DNA of 64,000 nt from Pseudomonas marincola (GTDB taxonomy: Bacteria; Pseudomonadota; Gammaproteobacteria; Pseudomonadales; Pseudomonadaceae), in the NCBI RefSeq assembly GCF_900116605.1, contig NZ_FPBC01000002.1:310001-374000 (forward strand), written 5' to 3'. Position 1 is the first letter of the stretch. Each line of letters begins with the position of its first letter. The translations under genes and the position numbers were made by a program. Positions 41,898 through 50,621 of this stretch are shown one piece after another. The notes under the pieces are model-generated. The model saw nothing but the letters and a program-made list of their open reading frames with translations, was not told the DNA's origin and did not search any database.

Positions 41898-42992
41898 ATG
41901 ACTCCGCTAGAACGCTATCAAGCCGATCTTAAACGCCCCGACTTCTTCCATGACGCCGCGCAAGAAACAGCTGTGCGTCATTTGCAGCGCCTGTATGACG
42001 ATCTGGTCGCTGACTCGAAGAGCAAGCCGGGCATGTTCGGCAAGCTGTTTGGCAAGAAGCAGGCCGCGCCGGTTAAAGGTCTGTACTTCTGGGGTGGCGT
42101 TGGCCGGGGTAAGACTTATCTGGTCGATACTTTCTTCGATTCGTTGCCGTTCGAGCGCAAGGTGCGCACCCACTTCCACCGTTTCATGAAGCGCGTGCAC
42201 GAAGAGATGCGTACCCTCAAAGGCGAGAAGAACCCGCTGACCATCATTGGCAAGCGTTTCGCCGATGAAGCGCAAGTCATCTGCTTTGACGAGTTCTTTG
42301 TTTCCGACATTACCGACGCAATGATTCTGGCGACCTTGCTCGAAGAGTTGTTCAAGAACGGTGTGTGTCTGGTGGCAACGTCGAACATCGTGCCTGACGG
42401 CTTGTATAAAGATGGTTTACAGCGCGCGCGTTTCCTGCCTGCGATTGCGTTGCTCAAGCAGCACACTGATATCGTCAACGTCGACAGTGGCGTCGATTAT
42501 CGCCTGCGTGCGTTGGAGCAGGCCGAGTTGTTCCATTGGCCGCTGGACGCCGAAGCAGAGGCCAGCTTGCACCGTAGCTTCAGCAGCTTGCTGCCGGATT
42601 GCACGCATGCAGTCGAAGGCGAAGCGATCATGATCGAGAATCGCGAAATCAAGGCGGTTCGGGTCTGTGAAGACGTTGCCTGGTTCGAGTTCCGCGAATT
42701 GTGCGACGGCCCGCGCAGCCAGAATGACTACATTGAACTGGGCAAGATCTTCCACGCGGTGTTGTTGGCTAACGTCGAGCAGATGGGCGTGGCCAAAGAC
42801 GACATGGCGCGGCGTTTTATCAACCTGGTTGATGAATTTTACGACCGCAACGTCAAGCTGATCATCTCGGCCGAAGTTGAACTGAAAGACTTGTACACTG
42901 GCGGTCGTTTGACCTTTGAGTTCCAGCGCACCCTGAGTCGTTTGCTGGAGATGCAGTCGCACGAGTTCCTGGCGCGGGCGCACAAGCCCTAA
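41898..42992 (+). CDS. zapE: cell division protein ZapE (AFG1-like ATPase)
   Basis: A 364-residue P-loop ATPase. Walker A is GGVGRGKTYLVD, Walker B is VICFDEFFVSD, and sensor-like residues occur in VCLVATSNIVPDGLYKDGL. In E. coli ZapE associates with the Z-ring late in division, particularly under low oxygen or heat stress. The ATG at 41898 gives the standard N-terminus MTPLERYQADL; the ribosome site is weak. A strong terminator follows. Confidence 0.95.
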   Translation: MTPLERYQADLKRPDFFHDAAQETAVRHLQRLYDDLVADSKSKPGMFGKLFGKKQAAPVKGLYFWGGVGRGKTYLVDTFFDSLPFERKVRTHFHRFMKRVHEEMRTLKGEKNPLTIIGKRFADEAQVICFDEFFVSDITDAMILATLLEELFKNGVCLVATSNIVPDGLYKDGLQRARFLPAIALLKQHTDIVNVDSGVDYRLRALEQAELFHWPLDAEAEASLHRSFSSLLPDCTHAVEGEAIMIENREIKAVRVCEDVAWFEFRELCDGPRSQNDYIELGKIFHAVLLANVEQMGVAKDDMARRFINLVDEFYDRNVKLIISAEVELKDLYTGGRLTFEFQRTLSRLLEMQSHEFLARAHKP

Positions 42993-43009
42993 GCTGTTCG
43001 CGATTGCTG

Positions 43010-43038
43010 AAAAGGCTGCCAGTGGCAGCCTTTTTTTT
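43010..43038. terminator. rho-independent terminator after zapE
   Basis: Stem GGCTGCC / GGCAGCC with an AGT loop, four A before it and eight T after it. It lies between convergent zapE (plus) and the GlxA-type regulator gene (minus). Confidence 0.9.
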
Positions 43039-43069
43039 GTTCAGCGGATGGTCTTTGCAGTGGCTGCAA

Positions 43070-44074
43070 TTATGCCGGGCCGTCCTTGTGCTGAAACTGG
43101 CGACGGTACTGGTTAGGCGACAACTCGGTGTGCTGGCGGAACAAGCGCGCAAAAAAGCTCGCATCGTCATAGCCGACTTCGTAGCTGATGGTCTTGATGC
43201 TCTTGCGCGTGGCGCTGAGCAGGCCCTTGGCCGTTTCAATACGCAGGCGCTGTAGATAGTGCAGTGGCTTGTCGCCAGTGGCGCCCTGAAACCGGCGCAT
43301 GAAATTACGAATGCTCATGCCATGCTCGCGGGCAACATCCTCGAAGCGAAACTTCTCGGCAAAGTGCTCCTCAAGCCACTGCTGAATTTGCAGGATGATG
43401 ACATCGTGATGCTGTTTCTGGCCGCCAAAGCCGATACGGCCAGGGCTGTAACTGCGCTGCAGTTCGAACAGAATATCGCGGGCAACGCCTTGGGCGACGC
43501 TGGGGCCGCAGAAGCGCTCAATCAGGTAGATGTAAAGGTCGCTCGCTGAGGTGACGCCGCCTGCGCAAAACAGGTTATCGGCATCGGACAGGTGCTTGTC
43601 CTGATTGAGCAGCACTTTCGGGAAGCGCTGCTTGAATTCGCTGAAAAAACGCCAGTAAGTGGTCGCTTCCTTACCGTCCAGCAAACCGGCTTCCGCCATC
43701 CAGAATACGCCGGTAGCTTCACCGCAGATCAGGCTGCCTTTGGCATGTTGCTGGCGCAGCCAGTCGAGAATCTGCGGGTAGCGCTTTTTCAGCGCATCAA
43801 AATCATCCCAAAAGGCCGGCAGAATGATGAGTTCGGCATCACCTAAACCTGCCTCACTGGTGATCATCACATTGCTGAAACTTTTCACCGGTTGAGCGTC
43901 CGGTGAGACCAGCGAAATCTCGAACGCGGCGGTGAAACCCAGGCCGAGTTGCTTGCCGTAGCGCAAGCTGGCCATGTGGAAAAAATCCTTGGCTTGCATC
44001 AGGGTCGAGGCAAAAACGCCTTCGGTTGCCAGAATGCAGACTCGTTTTAGCGGTGTAGTCTGGATCAAACTCAT
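43070..44074 (-). CDS. GlxA-family AraC-type transcriptional regulator
   Basis: A 334-residue regulator made of an N-terminal DJ-1/PfpI (class-I glutamine-amidotransferase-like) domain (about 1-190) and a C-terminal AraC/XylS DNA-binding domain (about 225-330, with IRNFMRRFQGATGDKPLHYLQRLR and the second helix-turn-helix ISYEVGYDDASFFARLF in part). The amidotransferase elbow residue is in LICGEATGVF. GlxA-type regulators such as GbdR, CdhR and ArgR of Pseudomonas sense nitrogenous metabolites; the ligand here is unknown. The start is MSLIQTTPLKRV. It is divergent from the acyl-CoA dehydrogenase gene and may control it. Confidence 0.9.
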   Translation of the reverse strand: MSLIQTTPLKRVCILATEGVFASTLMQAKDFFHMASLRYGKQLGLGFTAAFEISLVSPDAQPVKSFSNVMITSEAGLGDAELIILPAFWDDFDALKKRYPQILDWLRQQHAKGSLICGEATGVFWMAEAGLLDGKEATTYWRFFSEFKQRFPKVLLNQDKHLSDADNLFCAGGVTSASDLYIYLIERFCGPSVAQGVARDILFELQRSYSPGRIGFGGQKQHHDVIILQIQQWLEEHFAEKFRFEDVAREHGMSIRNFMRRFQGATGDKPLHYLQRLRIETAKGLLSATRKSIKTISYEVGYDDASFFARLFRQHTELSPNQYRRQFQHKDGPA

Positions 44075-44254
44075 GGTTTTTATTCTTGGTGTTTGGCGCG
44101 GGGCGCGTGAAGCACTTCTCTGGGGTAAAGTGGTCAGAGTGCGGCTGGATCGTCCTATTTTTTGGCGCATGTGTCCAGTGCGTTAGCCTCAGCTCTAGCC
44201 TACAGTCGCTGCCTGTTTTGTTTTTTCTTCCATTCAACGGTCAAGGTGATAGCG

Positions 44255-45391
44255 ATGATTCCAAGAACAATTTTTAGCTCAGACCACGAATTATTCCGCG
44301 ATAGCGTTCGCAAATTCCTTGAGCAGGACGCCGTGCCTTTCCATGCTCAGTGGGAGAAAGACGGCTTCATTGACCGCGCTTTGTGGAACAAGGCGGGCGA
44401 GGCGGGCATGCTTTGCTCGCATATTCCGGAAGAATACGGCGGCATCGGCGCCGATTTTCTCTACAGCACGGTGGTGATCGAGGAAATCGGTAAGCTGGGA
44501 CTGACCGGCATCGGCTTTTCCCTGCACTCGGATATCGTTGCGCCGTACATCCTGCATTACGGCTCCGAGGCGCTTAAGCAGAAGTACCTGCCAAAAATGG
44601 TAACGGGTGAAATGGTCACGGCAATTGCCATGACCGAGCCAGGCGCGGGTTCGGATTTGCAGGGCGTGAAGACCACCGCGGTGCTGGATGGCGATGACTA
44701 CATCATCAACGGCTCGAAGACCTTCATCACCAACGGCTACCTGGCGGATCTGGTGATTGTGGTCGCCAAGACCGACCCGAAAGCAGGCGCTAAAGGCACC
44801 AGTCTGTTTTTGGTCGAGGCCAGCACGCCCGGGTTCACCAAGGGGCAGCGTCTGGAAAAGGTCGGCATGAAGGCGCAAGACACCTCTGAGCTGTTTTTCC
44901 AGGATGTGCGTGTACCGAAAGAGAATTTGCTGGGGCAGGCCGGTATGGGCTTCGCCTACCTGATGCAGGAGTTGCCGCAAGAGCGCCTGACCGTTGGTAT
45001 TGGTGCAATCGCCTCGGCGCAGGCTGCACTCGGGTGGACGCTTGAATACACGCGTGATCGCAAAGCATTCGGCAAGGCCATCTCTGACTTCCAGAACACC
45101 CGTTTCAAGTTGGCAGAAATGGCAACCGAGATTCAGGTCGGGCAGGTGTTTGTCGATCGCTGTCTGGAGTTGCACCTCAACGGCAAGCTCGATGTGCCAA
45201 CCGCCGCGATGCTCAAATACTGGGGCACCGATTTGCAGTGCAAGGTACTTGATGAGTGTGTGCAGCTGCACGGCGGCTACGGCTTCATGTGGGAATACCC
45301 GGTCGCCCGCGCCTGGGCGGATGCACGCGTGCAGCGCATTTATGCCGGCACCAACGAAATCATGAAAGAGATCATCGCCCGCTCGTTGTAA
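44255..45391 (+). CDS. acyl-CoA dehydrogenase, long-chain-type
   Basis: FAD enzyme introducing the 2,3 double bond in acyl-CoA during beta-oxidation. The product is 378 residues from MIPRTIFSSDHEL, with AAGGTGAT upstream. The N-terminal helical, central beta (MTEPGAGSDLQGVKT) and C-terminal FAD-contacting (YTRDRKAFGKAI; LHGGYGFMWEYP) domains are all present. Near the C-terminus it has YAGTNEI instead of YEGT, so the catalytic base is not there. A glutamate at residue 243 in ELPQERL sits where long-chain and isovaleryl enzymes have theirs. It is therefore a long-chain-like type; the true substrate is not fixed by sequence. Confidence 0.9.
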   Translation: MIPRTIFSSDHELFRDSVRKFLEQDAVPFHAQWEKDGFIDRALWNKAGEAGMLCSHIPEEYGGIGADFLYSTVVIEEIGKLGLTGIGFSLHSDIVAPYILHYGSEALKQKYLPKMVTGEMVTAIAMTEPGAGSDLQGVKTTAVLDGDDYIINGSKTFITNGYLADLVIVVAKTDPKAGAKGTSLFLVEASTPGFTKGQRLEKVGMKAQDTSELFFQDVRVPKENLLGQAGMGFAYLMQELPQERLTVGIGAIASAQAALGWTLEYTRDRKAFGKAISDFQNTRFKLAEMATEIQVGQVFVDRCLELHLNGKLDVPTAAMLKYWGTDLQCKVLDECVQLHGGYGFMWEYPVARAWADARVQRIYAGTNEIMKEIIARSL

Positions 45392-45398
45392 CCCGTCC

Positions 45399-45963
45399 GC
45401 GGCCCGGCTCGAAATCGCCATGACGGAAACCCCGTTGGGGGTTCCATCCTCCGGTTGGCGCAGCAGGCATAAATCGGAGGTTGGAATCCGCGCAGCGGCT
45501 TCCGACATGGCGGCGTAATGATCGTGCGCGGTTTGGTTGTGCACCTCCAAACCGCGCAATCGCAAGCGCCAATGCTGGCGGAACTGCCGGTTCGTGGTCC
45601 GGCTTGAAATCGCTATGACGGAAACCCCTTCGGGGGTTCCATCCTCCGGTTGGCGCAGCAGGCATAAATGGAGGTTGGAATCCGCGCAGCGGCTTCCGAC
45701 ATTACGGCGTAATGATCGTGCGCGGTTTGGTTGTTCAGCCTCAGGCCGCGCAATCGACGGCGCCAATGCTGGCGGAACAGCCGATTCGCGGCCCGGCTTG
45801 AAATTGTTATGACGGAAACCCCGTTGGGGGTTCCATCCTCCGGTTGGCGCAGCAGGCATAAGTCGGAGGTTGGAATCCGCCGGTTGGTGCGACAGGCATA
45901 AGCTGGAGGTTGGAATCCGCGCAGCGGCTTCCGACATGACGGCCTATCGGTCGTGCGCGGTTT
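45399..45963. repeat. three-copy tandem repeat, ~195 bp period
   Basis: This 570-bp gene-free stretch is filled by three direct copies: 45399-45593, 45594-45787 and 45788-45963. The shared anchor ATGACGGAAACCCC recurs at intervals of 195 and 194 bp. Each unit carries a stem-loop with arms near 45441-45453 and 45475-45489 in copy 1 (GTTCCATCCTCCG / CGGAGGTTGGAATCC). Copy 3 holds an extra 40-bp internal duplication (45840-45879 and 45880-45919) and is cut short after GTGCGCGGTTT, overlapping the recN stop codon by two bases. Open frames through the array shift between copies and look like shadows, not genes. I do not recognise the repeat; it is unlike the ~35-bp Pseudomonas REP elements. Confidence 0.9.
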
Positions 45964-47635
45964 ACGCTTGCGCGCTGCTGACCATCTGCCTTGCATGCGC
46001 CAGCGACTCTTCGGTGAGGTCGACGCCGCCGAGCATGCGGGCGATTTCTTCTACGCGCTGGGCTTCACTCAGGTTACTTACGGCGGTGCGTGTGGCGTCA
46101 CTGCCGCGTGCCTTGTGTACGAATAAATGGTGATGGCCCTGCGCCGCAACCTGGGGCAGGTGGGTAACTGTTAACACTTGGCCGCGTTCACCCAGGCGGC
46201 GCAGCAGTTGCCCGACCACTTCGGCCGTCGGGCCGCCAATGCCCACGTCTACTTCGTCAAATACCAGCGTTGGCACGCGCGATGTTTGCGCGGTAATCAC
46301 CTGAATCGCCAGGCTGATCCGCGACAGTTCACCGCCAGAGGCTACTTTGGCTAATGCCTTCATCGGCTGGCCGGGGTTGGCGCTGACCAGAAACTCGACG
46401 TGCTCCATGCCGTTTGGATGGGGTTCATCCAGCTGGTTGGCTTGCAGGGTGATGCTGAATCGCCCGCCTGGCATACCCAGCGTTTGCATCTCCGCTTCGG
46501 CTGCGACTGCCAGCTTATTGGCCGACTCCGCCCGGCGATTGCTCAGCTCCAGCGCCTTTTCCTGATAGTGACGTTCATACGAGGCCAGCTCTTCGGTCAG
46601 GCGCTCAACAGCCTGATCATCGGCATTCAGGCTTTCGAGCTCTTCAAACAGTTGCTGTTGCAGGGCTTCAAGTTCCTGCGGCTGGGTGCGGTGCTTACGT
46701 GCCAGTGTGTAGATGGCATCGAGGCGTTCTTCGAGTATTTGCAGGCGCTCGGGGTCTGCGTCGAAGTGGTCAAGGAAGCGATTAAGCTCGCCGACGGCTT
46801 CTTCTACCTGAATCTGCGCGCTGCCAAGCATGTTGGCGGCTTCAGTCAGTGCGCCGGGTTGGCCTTTGAAGCTGCCCAGGCGATTGAGACTGGCGGTGAG
46901 TGCAGACAACACGTTGCCAGAGTCGCTCTCGCTGCAAAAGTCGATCACCTGACGGCAGGCGCTGAGCAGGCTCTCGGCATTGGTCAGGTTCTTGTGTTCC
47001 TGCTCGAGCTGCTCCAGTTCGTTCTGGCCAAGCCCCAGGTTATCGAGCTCTTCGAGCTGATAGCTGAGCAGTTGGTGACGCGCGCGCTGTTCGTCGCCGA
47101 TGTTGGCGATGCGGGTCAGTTCACTGCGGGTTTGCTTCCAGCGTTGCGCGGCCAGTTGCACCTGACGCGCCAGATCCTGGCAGCCGGCGAACTCGTCGAG
47201 CAGGCGGCGATGGGTTTCGGCCTTGAGCAGGGATTGGTGTTCATGCTGGCTGTGGATATCAATCAGCAATTCGCCAAGGGCTTTTAAATCCCCGAGAGGG
47301 CAGGGCGTGCCGTTGATGTAGCCGCGCGAGCGCCCTTCGGCGGTTATCACACGGCGCAAAATGCACGGGCCGTCCTGTTGCAGGTCACGCTCCGCCAGCC
47401 AGGCCTTGGCCTCGCTGATGTCGCTGATGTCGAAGCTGGCGAGAATGTCCGCTTTGTCTGCGCCGGGGCGCACCACACCGCTGTCTGCACGATCGCCCAG
47501 CGTCAGGCCCAGCGCGTCGAGCATGATCGACTTGCCCGCGCCGGTTTCGCCGCTGATGACGCTCATGCCGCCGTCCAGCTCAAGATCAAGATGCTCAACG
47601 ATTGCGTAGTTATGTACGGACAGGTGCACCAGCAT
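45962..47635 (-). CDS. recN: DNA repair protein RecN
   Basis: SMC-like ATPase of 557 residues that acts in double-strand-break repair. The N-terminal Walker A is GETGAGKSIMLDAL, followed by a long coiled coil (about 160-370), and the C-terminal head has the signature VASGGELSRISLAIQVI and Walker B TLVFDEVDVGIGG. The start MLVHLSVHNYAIVEH lies 24 nt downstream of a LexA-type box. The stop codon sits at the end of a tandem repeat array. It is divergent from grpE, as in other Pseudomonas. Confidence 0.96.
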   Translation of the reverse strand: MLVHLSVHNYAIVEHLDLELDGGMSVISGETGAGKSIMLDALGLTLGDRADSGVVRPGADKADILASFDISDISEAKAWLAERDLQQDGPCILRRVITAEGRSRGYINGTPCPLGDLKALGELLIDIHSQHEHQSLLKAETHRRLLDEFAGCQDLARQVQLAAQRWKQTRSELTRIANIGDEQRARHQLLSYQLEELDNLGLGQNELEQLEQEHKNLTNAESLLSACRQVIDFCSESDSGNVLSALTASLNRLGSFKGQPGALTEAANMLGSAQIQVEEAVGELNRFLDHFDADPERLQILEERLDAIYTLARKHRTQPQELEALQQQLFEELESLNADDQAVERLTEELASYERHYQEKALELSNRRAESANKLAVAAEAEMQTLGMPGGRFSITLQANQLDEPHPNGMEHVEFLVSANPGQPMKALAKVASGGELSRISLAIQVITAQTSRVPTLVFDEVDVGIGGPTAEVVGQLLRRLGERGQVLTVTHLPQVAAQGHHHLFVHKARGSDATRTAVSNLSEAQRVEEIARMLGGVDLTEESLAHARQMVSSAQA

Positions 47636-47659
47636 GGCGTGGCCTCCCAGAAATTAGGT

Positions 47660-47675
47660 CTGGTTATTTATACAG
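47660..47675 (-). promoter_or_regulatory. LexA (SOS) box upstream of recN
   Basis: On the minus strand the sequence is CTGTATAAATAACCAG, matching the gamma-proteobacterial LexA consensus CTGT-N8-ACAG with one change in the second half-site (CCAG). It lies 25 nt before the recN start codon. recN is a classic SOS gene, which supports the call. Confidence 0.75.
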
Positions 47676-47746
47676 TAGTTTATTTGTGCCTTGCAATTAC
47701 CTTGGGATGAGATTGTGTGCAGTTGGTCGTTTGCGCGTATTAAGGC

Positions 47747-47774
47747 CTTGAAGCCACACAAATAGCCCCCATAT
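47747..47774 (+). promoter_or_regulatory. sigma-32 heat-shock promoter for grpE
   Basis: CTTGAAG (47747-47753) and CCCCATAT (47767-47774) are spaced by 13 bp, an excellent match to the sigma-32 consensus CTTGAAA-N11-16-CCCCATNT. It lies 55 bp before the grpE ATG. Confidence 0.85.
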
Positions 47775-47829
47775 AGACGGCAGACGCGTGAGTTATCGAC
47801 ACCACGCCAGTTATTGACAGGAGGAACGC

Positions 47830-48399
47830 ATGGCTGACGAACAGACCCTGAATACGCAAGATCTCGAGGAACAAGTAGCGCCGGACGCTGCCTCGGGTGA
47901 TGACCTGGCTGCTCGCGTAGAAGCGCTGGAAGAGCAGTTGGCCGCTGCGCAGGATCAATCGCTGCGCGTAGCTGCTGATTTACAAAACGTGCGTCGCCGC
48001 GCCGATCAGGATGTCGAGAAGGCGCACAAGTTTGCCCTGGAAAAATTCGCCAACGACCTGCTGCCCGTTGTGGACAGTCTGGAGCGTGGCCTTGAGATGA
48101 CCAGCGCCGAAGATGAATCGATCAAAGCGGTTCGTGAAGGCATGCAGCTGACCCTCAAACTGTTCCAGGACACGTTGGCGCGTTACCAGTTGGTTGCTGT
48201 CGACCCGCAAGGTGAGCCATTCAACCCTGAGCATCATCAGGCAATGGCCATGCAGGAAAGCAGCCTGGTCGAGCCGAATAGCGTGTTGCAAGTATTCCAG
48301 AAGGGTTACCTGTTGCACGGTCGTCTGCTGCGCCCGGCCATGGTCGTGGTCAGCAAGGCGCCGGCACCGGCTTCACCTTCTATTGATGAGCAGGCTTGA
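47830..48399 (+). CDS. grpE: nucleotide exchange factor GrpE
   Basis: Dimeric exchange factor that releases ADP from DnaK; 189 residues. An acidic N-terminus is followed by a long coiled coil (about 35-85, with [20 protein letters not shown]) and the beta-wing domain near the C-terminus ([28 protein letters not shown]). The ATG is preceded by ACAGGAGG. It heads the grpE-dnaK-dnaJ heat-shock cluster behind a sigma-32-type promoter. Confidence 0.97.
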   Translation: MADEQTLNTQDLEEQVAPDAASGDDLAARVEALEEQLAAAQDQSLRVAADLQNVRRRADQDVEKAHKFALEKFANDLLPVVDSLERGLEMTSAEDESIKAVREGMQLTLKLFQDTLARYQLVAVDPQGEPFNPEHHQAMAMQESSLVEPNSVLQVFQKGYLLHGRLLRPAMVVVSKAPAPASPSIDEQA

Positions 48400-48499
48400 A
48401 ATATTTCCTCAAGCCCCCATTTAACAGTCAAGCGTATTAGAGCTACCGCTGCTGAGCTAGAACCAGCGGCGGAATAATCAAAGTTTCGGGAGAGCAAAC

Positions 48500-50416
48500 A
48501 TGGGTAAAATTATCGGTATTGACCTGGGGACTACCAACTCCTGCGTCTCCGTTCTTGAAAACGGTAAAGCCAAAGTTATCGAAAACGCCGAAGGCGCGCG
48601 TACCACCCCGTCGATCATTGCTTATGCAAATGACGGTGAGATCCTGGTAGGTCAGTCGGCCAAGCGACAAGCAGTGACCAATCCGCACAACACCCTGTAC
48701 GCGGTTAAGCGTCTGATCGGTCGTCGCTTCGAAGAAGAAGTGGTTCAGAAAGACATCCAGATGGTGCCGTACAAAATTGTCAAAGCTGACAATGCGGACG
48801 CCTGGGTTGAAGTAAACGGCCAGAAAATGGCTCCGCCACAGATCTCGGCTGAAATCTTGAAAAAGATGAAGAAAACGGCCGAAGACTATCTGGGCGAAGC
48901 GGTCACTGAAGCGGTGATCACTGTTCCTGCGTACTTCAACGACAGCCAGCGTCAGGCGACTAAAGACGCCGGCCGTATTGCGGGCCTGGACGTTAAGCGC
49001 ATCATCAACGAGCCAACCGCAGCTGCTCTGGCTTACGGTATGGACAAGGCCAAGGGCGACCACACTGTCATCGTTTATGACCTGGGTGGCGGTACGTTCG
49101 ACGTTTCGGTTATCGAAATTGCTGAAGTTGATGGCGAGCACCAGTTTGAAGTGTTGGCAACCAACGGTGACACCTTCCTCGGCGGTGAAGACTTTGATAT
49201 TCGTCTGATCGACTACCTCGTCGACGAATTCAAGAAAGAAACCGGCATGAACCTTAAGGGTGACCCGCTGGCAATGCAGCGTCTGAAAGAAGCTGCTGAG
49301 AAAGCCAAGATCGAGCTGTCTTCGAGCCAGCAGACTGACGTGAACCTGCCGTACATCACTGCAGATGCGTCCGGTCCTAAGCACTTGAACGTGAAAATTT
49401 CGCGCTCGAAGCTCGAAGCACTGGTTGAAGACCTGGTTCAGCGCACCATCGAACCTTGCCGCATCGCGTTGAAAGACGCCGGTGTTGATGTGAGCTCGAT
49501 CAACGACGTGATTCTGGTCGGTGGTCAGACTCGTATGCCGTTGGTACAGAAGCTGGTAACCGATTTCTTCGGCAAAGAAGCCCGTAAAGACGTTAACCCG
49601 GACGAAGCTGTTGCCATGGGCGCGGCCATTCAGGGTGCGGTGTTGGCTGGCGACGTTAAAGACGTACTGCTGCTCGACGTATCGCCTCTGACCCTGGGTA
49701 TCGAAACCATGGGTGGCGTGATGACTGCGCTGATCGAGAAGAACACCACTATTCCGACCAAGAAGTCGCAAGTGTTCTCGACCGCTGATGACAACCAGAA
49801 TGCCGTGACTATTCACGTGCTGCAGGGCGAGCGTAAGCAAGCTTCGCAGAACAAGTCGCTGGGCAAGTTCGATCTGGCTGAGATTCCGCCAGCTCCGCGT
49901 GGTGTTCCGCAGATCGAAGTGACCTTCGACATCGATGCTAACGGCATCCTGCACGTAGGCGCTAAAGACAAGGCCACTGGCAAGACTCAGTCCATCGTGA
50001 TCAAGGCCAACTCGGGTCTGTCCGATGAAGAGATCGAGCAAATGGTTCGTGATGCCGAGGCTAACGCTGAGGAAGATCGCAAGTTCGAAGAGCTGGCAAC
50101 TGCTCGCAACCAAGGTGATCAGCTGGTTCACGCCAGCCGCAAAATGGTCACCGAGGCTGGCGATAAGGTGACTGAAGAAGAGAAAACTGCAATCGAAGCC
50201 GCGGTCTCTGCCCTTGAAGTTGCCGTTAAGGGCGACAGCAAGGAAGAAATCGAAGCGAAGATGGCTGCACTCTCCGAAGTGACTGCTCCGCTGGCGCAGA
50301 AAATGTACGCCGAGCAGCCGCAGCCGGGTGCTGAGGCTCAGCCAGAAAACAACGACAAAGGCGCTGCCGATGATGTTGTTGATGCTGAGTTCGAAGAGGT
50401 TAAAGACAACAAGTAA
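48500..50416 (+). CDS. dnaK: molecular chaperone DnaK (Hsp70)
   Basis: Hsp70 chaperone of 638 residues. The ATPase domain has [18 protein letters not shown] at the start, [32 protein letters not shown] and [11 protein letters not shown]. The substrate-binding domain follows ([16 protein letters not shown]), then the helical lid and an acidic tail ending [11 protein letters not shown], typical of proteobacterial DnaK. It is 100 bp after grpE; that gap contains a small inverted repeat (CCGCTG / CAGCGG, 48446-48469). Confidence 0.98.
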   Translation: MGKIIGIDLGTTNSCVSVLENGKAKVIENAEGARTTPSIIAYANDGEILVGQSAKRQAVTNPHNTLYAVKRLIGRRFEEEVVQKDIQMVPYKIVKADNADAWVEVNGQKMAPPQISAEILKKMKKTAEDYLGEAVTEAVITVPAYFNDSQRQATKDAGRIAGLDVKRIINEPTAAALAYGMDKAKGDHTVIVYDLGGGTFDVSVIEIAEVDGEHQFEVLATNGDTFLGGEDFDIRLIDYLVDEFKKETGMNLKGDPLAMQRLKEAAEKAKIELSSSQQTDVNLPYITADASGPKHLNVKISRSKLEALVEDLVQRTIEPCRIALKDAGVDVSSINDVILVGGQTRMPLVQKLVTDFFGKEARKDVNPDEAVAMGAAIQGAVLAGDVKDVLLLDVSPLTLGIETMGGVMTALIEKNTTIPTKKSQVFSTADDNQNAVTIHVLQGERKQASQNKSLGKFDLAEIPPAPRGVPQIEVTFDIDANGILHVGAKDKATGKTQSIVIKANSGLSDEEIEQMVRDAEANAEEDRKFEELATARNQGDQLVHASRKMVTEAGDKVTEEEKTAIEAAVSALEVAVKGDSKEEIEAKMAALSEVTAPLAQKMYAEQPQPGAEAQPENNDKGAADDVVDAEFEEVKDNK

Positions 50417-50431
50417 GCGCACGCTTGCTAA

Positions 50432-50461
50432 GCACGCCCAGCGAAAACTCGCCGGGCGTGC
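50432..50461. terminator. hairpin downstream of dnaK
   Basis: GCACGCCC / GGGCGTGC with an inner GCG-AAAACT-CGC forms a near-perfect 12-bp stem, 15 nt after the dnaK stop. There is no T-run, so it may be a processing or stabilising hairpin separating dnaK from dnaJ rather than a full terminator. Confidence 0.45.
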
Positions 50462-50508
50462 AAGGCTCCAGCCGGTTGTGGTGCTAGCTAGAATCGGTAT
50501 GATCCGTC

Positions 50509-50530
50509 GCGCGGGGGCTTGCTCCCGCGT
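50509..50530. repeat. REP-like short stem-loop between dnaK and dnaJ
   Basis: CGCGGGGGCTTGCTCCCGCG has the look of the short G/C-rich 'GCTTGCTCCCGC' extragenic palindromes common in fluorescent pseudomonads. A single copy; identification is by resemblance only. Confidence 0.4.
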
Positions 50531-50621
50531 TGGCGTGTCTGGAGAGGATGATTTGCAAGGCGTTAATCAGTGACGCGGGTGCGATGACTTTTTAACGAAT
50601 TGTTCGAGGTCTTGAGGATTT

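Noticed and set aside
44291..45937. A 548-codon minus-strand open frame running through the tandem repeat and antisense to the acyl-CoA dehydrogenase gene
   Set aside because: Most of it is the shadow of the dehydrogenase. In the repeats the frame changes between copies because the spacing is 195 then 194 bp, so no repeated peptide is kept in one frame. No ribosome site is seen.
45399..45963. CRISPR array
   Set aside because: Only three units with a ~195-bp period and no short repeat/unique spacer pattern; no cas genes nearby.
45399..45963. Insertion sequence or transposon remnant
   Set aside because: No transposase-like translation, no terminal inverted repeats at the outer ends and no target duplication that I can see.
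50417..50621. Small gene between dnaK and dnaJ
   Set aside because: The only open frame here overlaps the end of dnaK and reads through two hairpins; no similarity or ribosome site is apparent.
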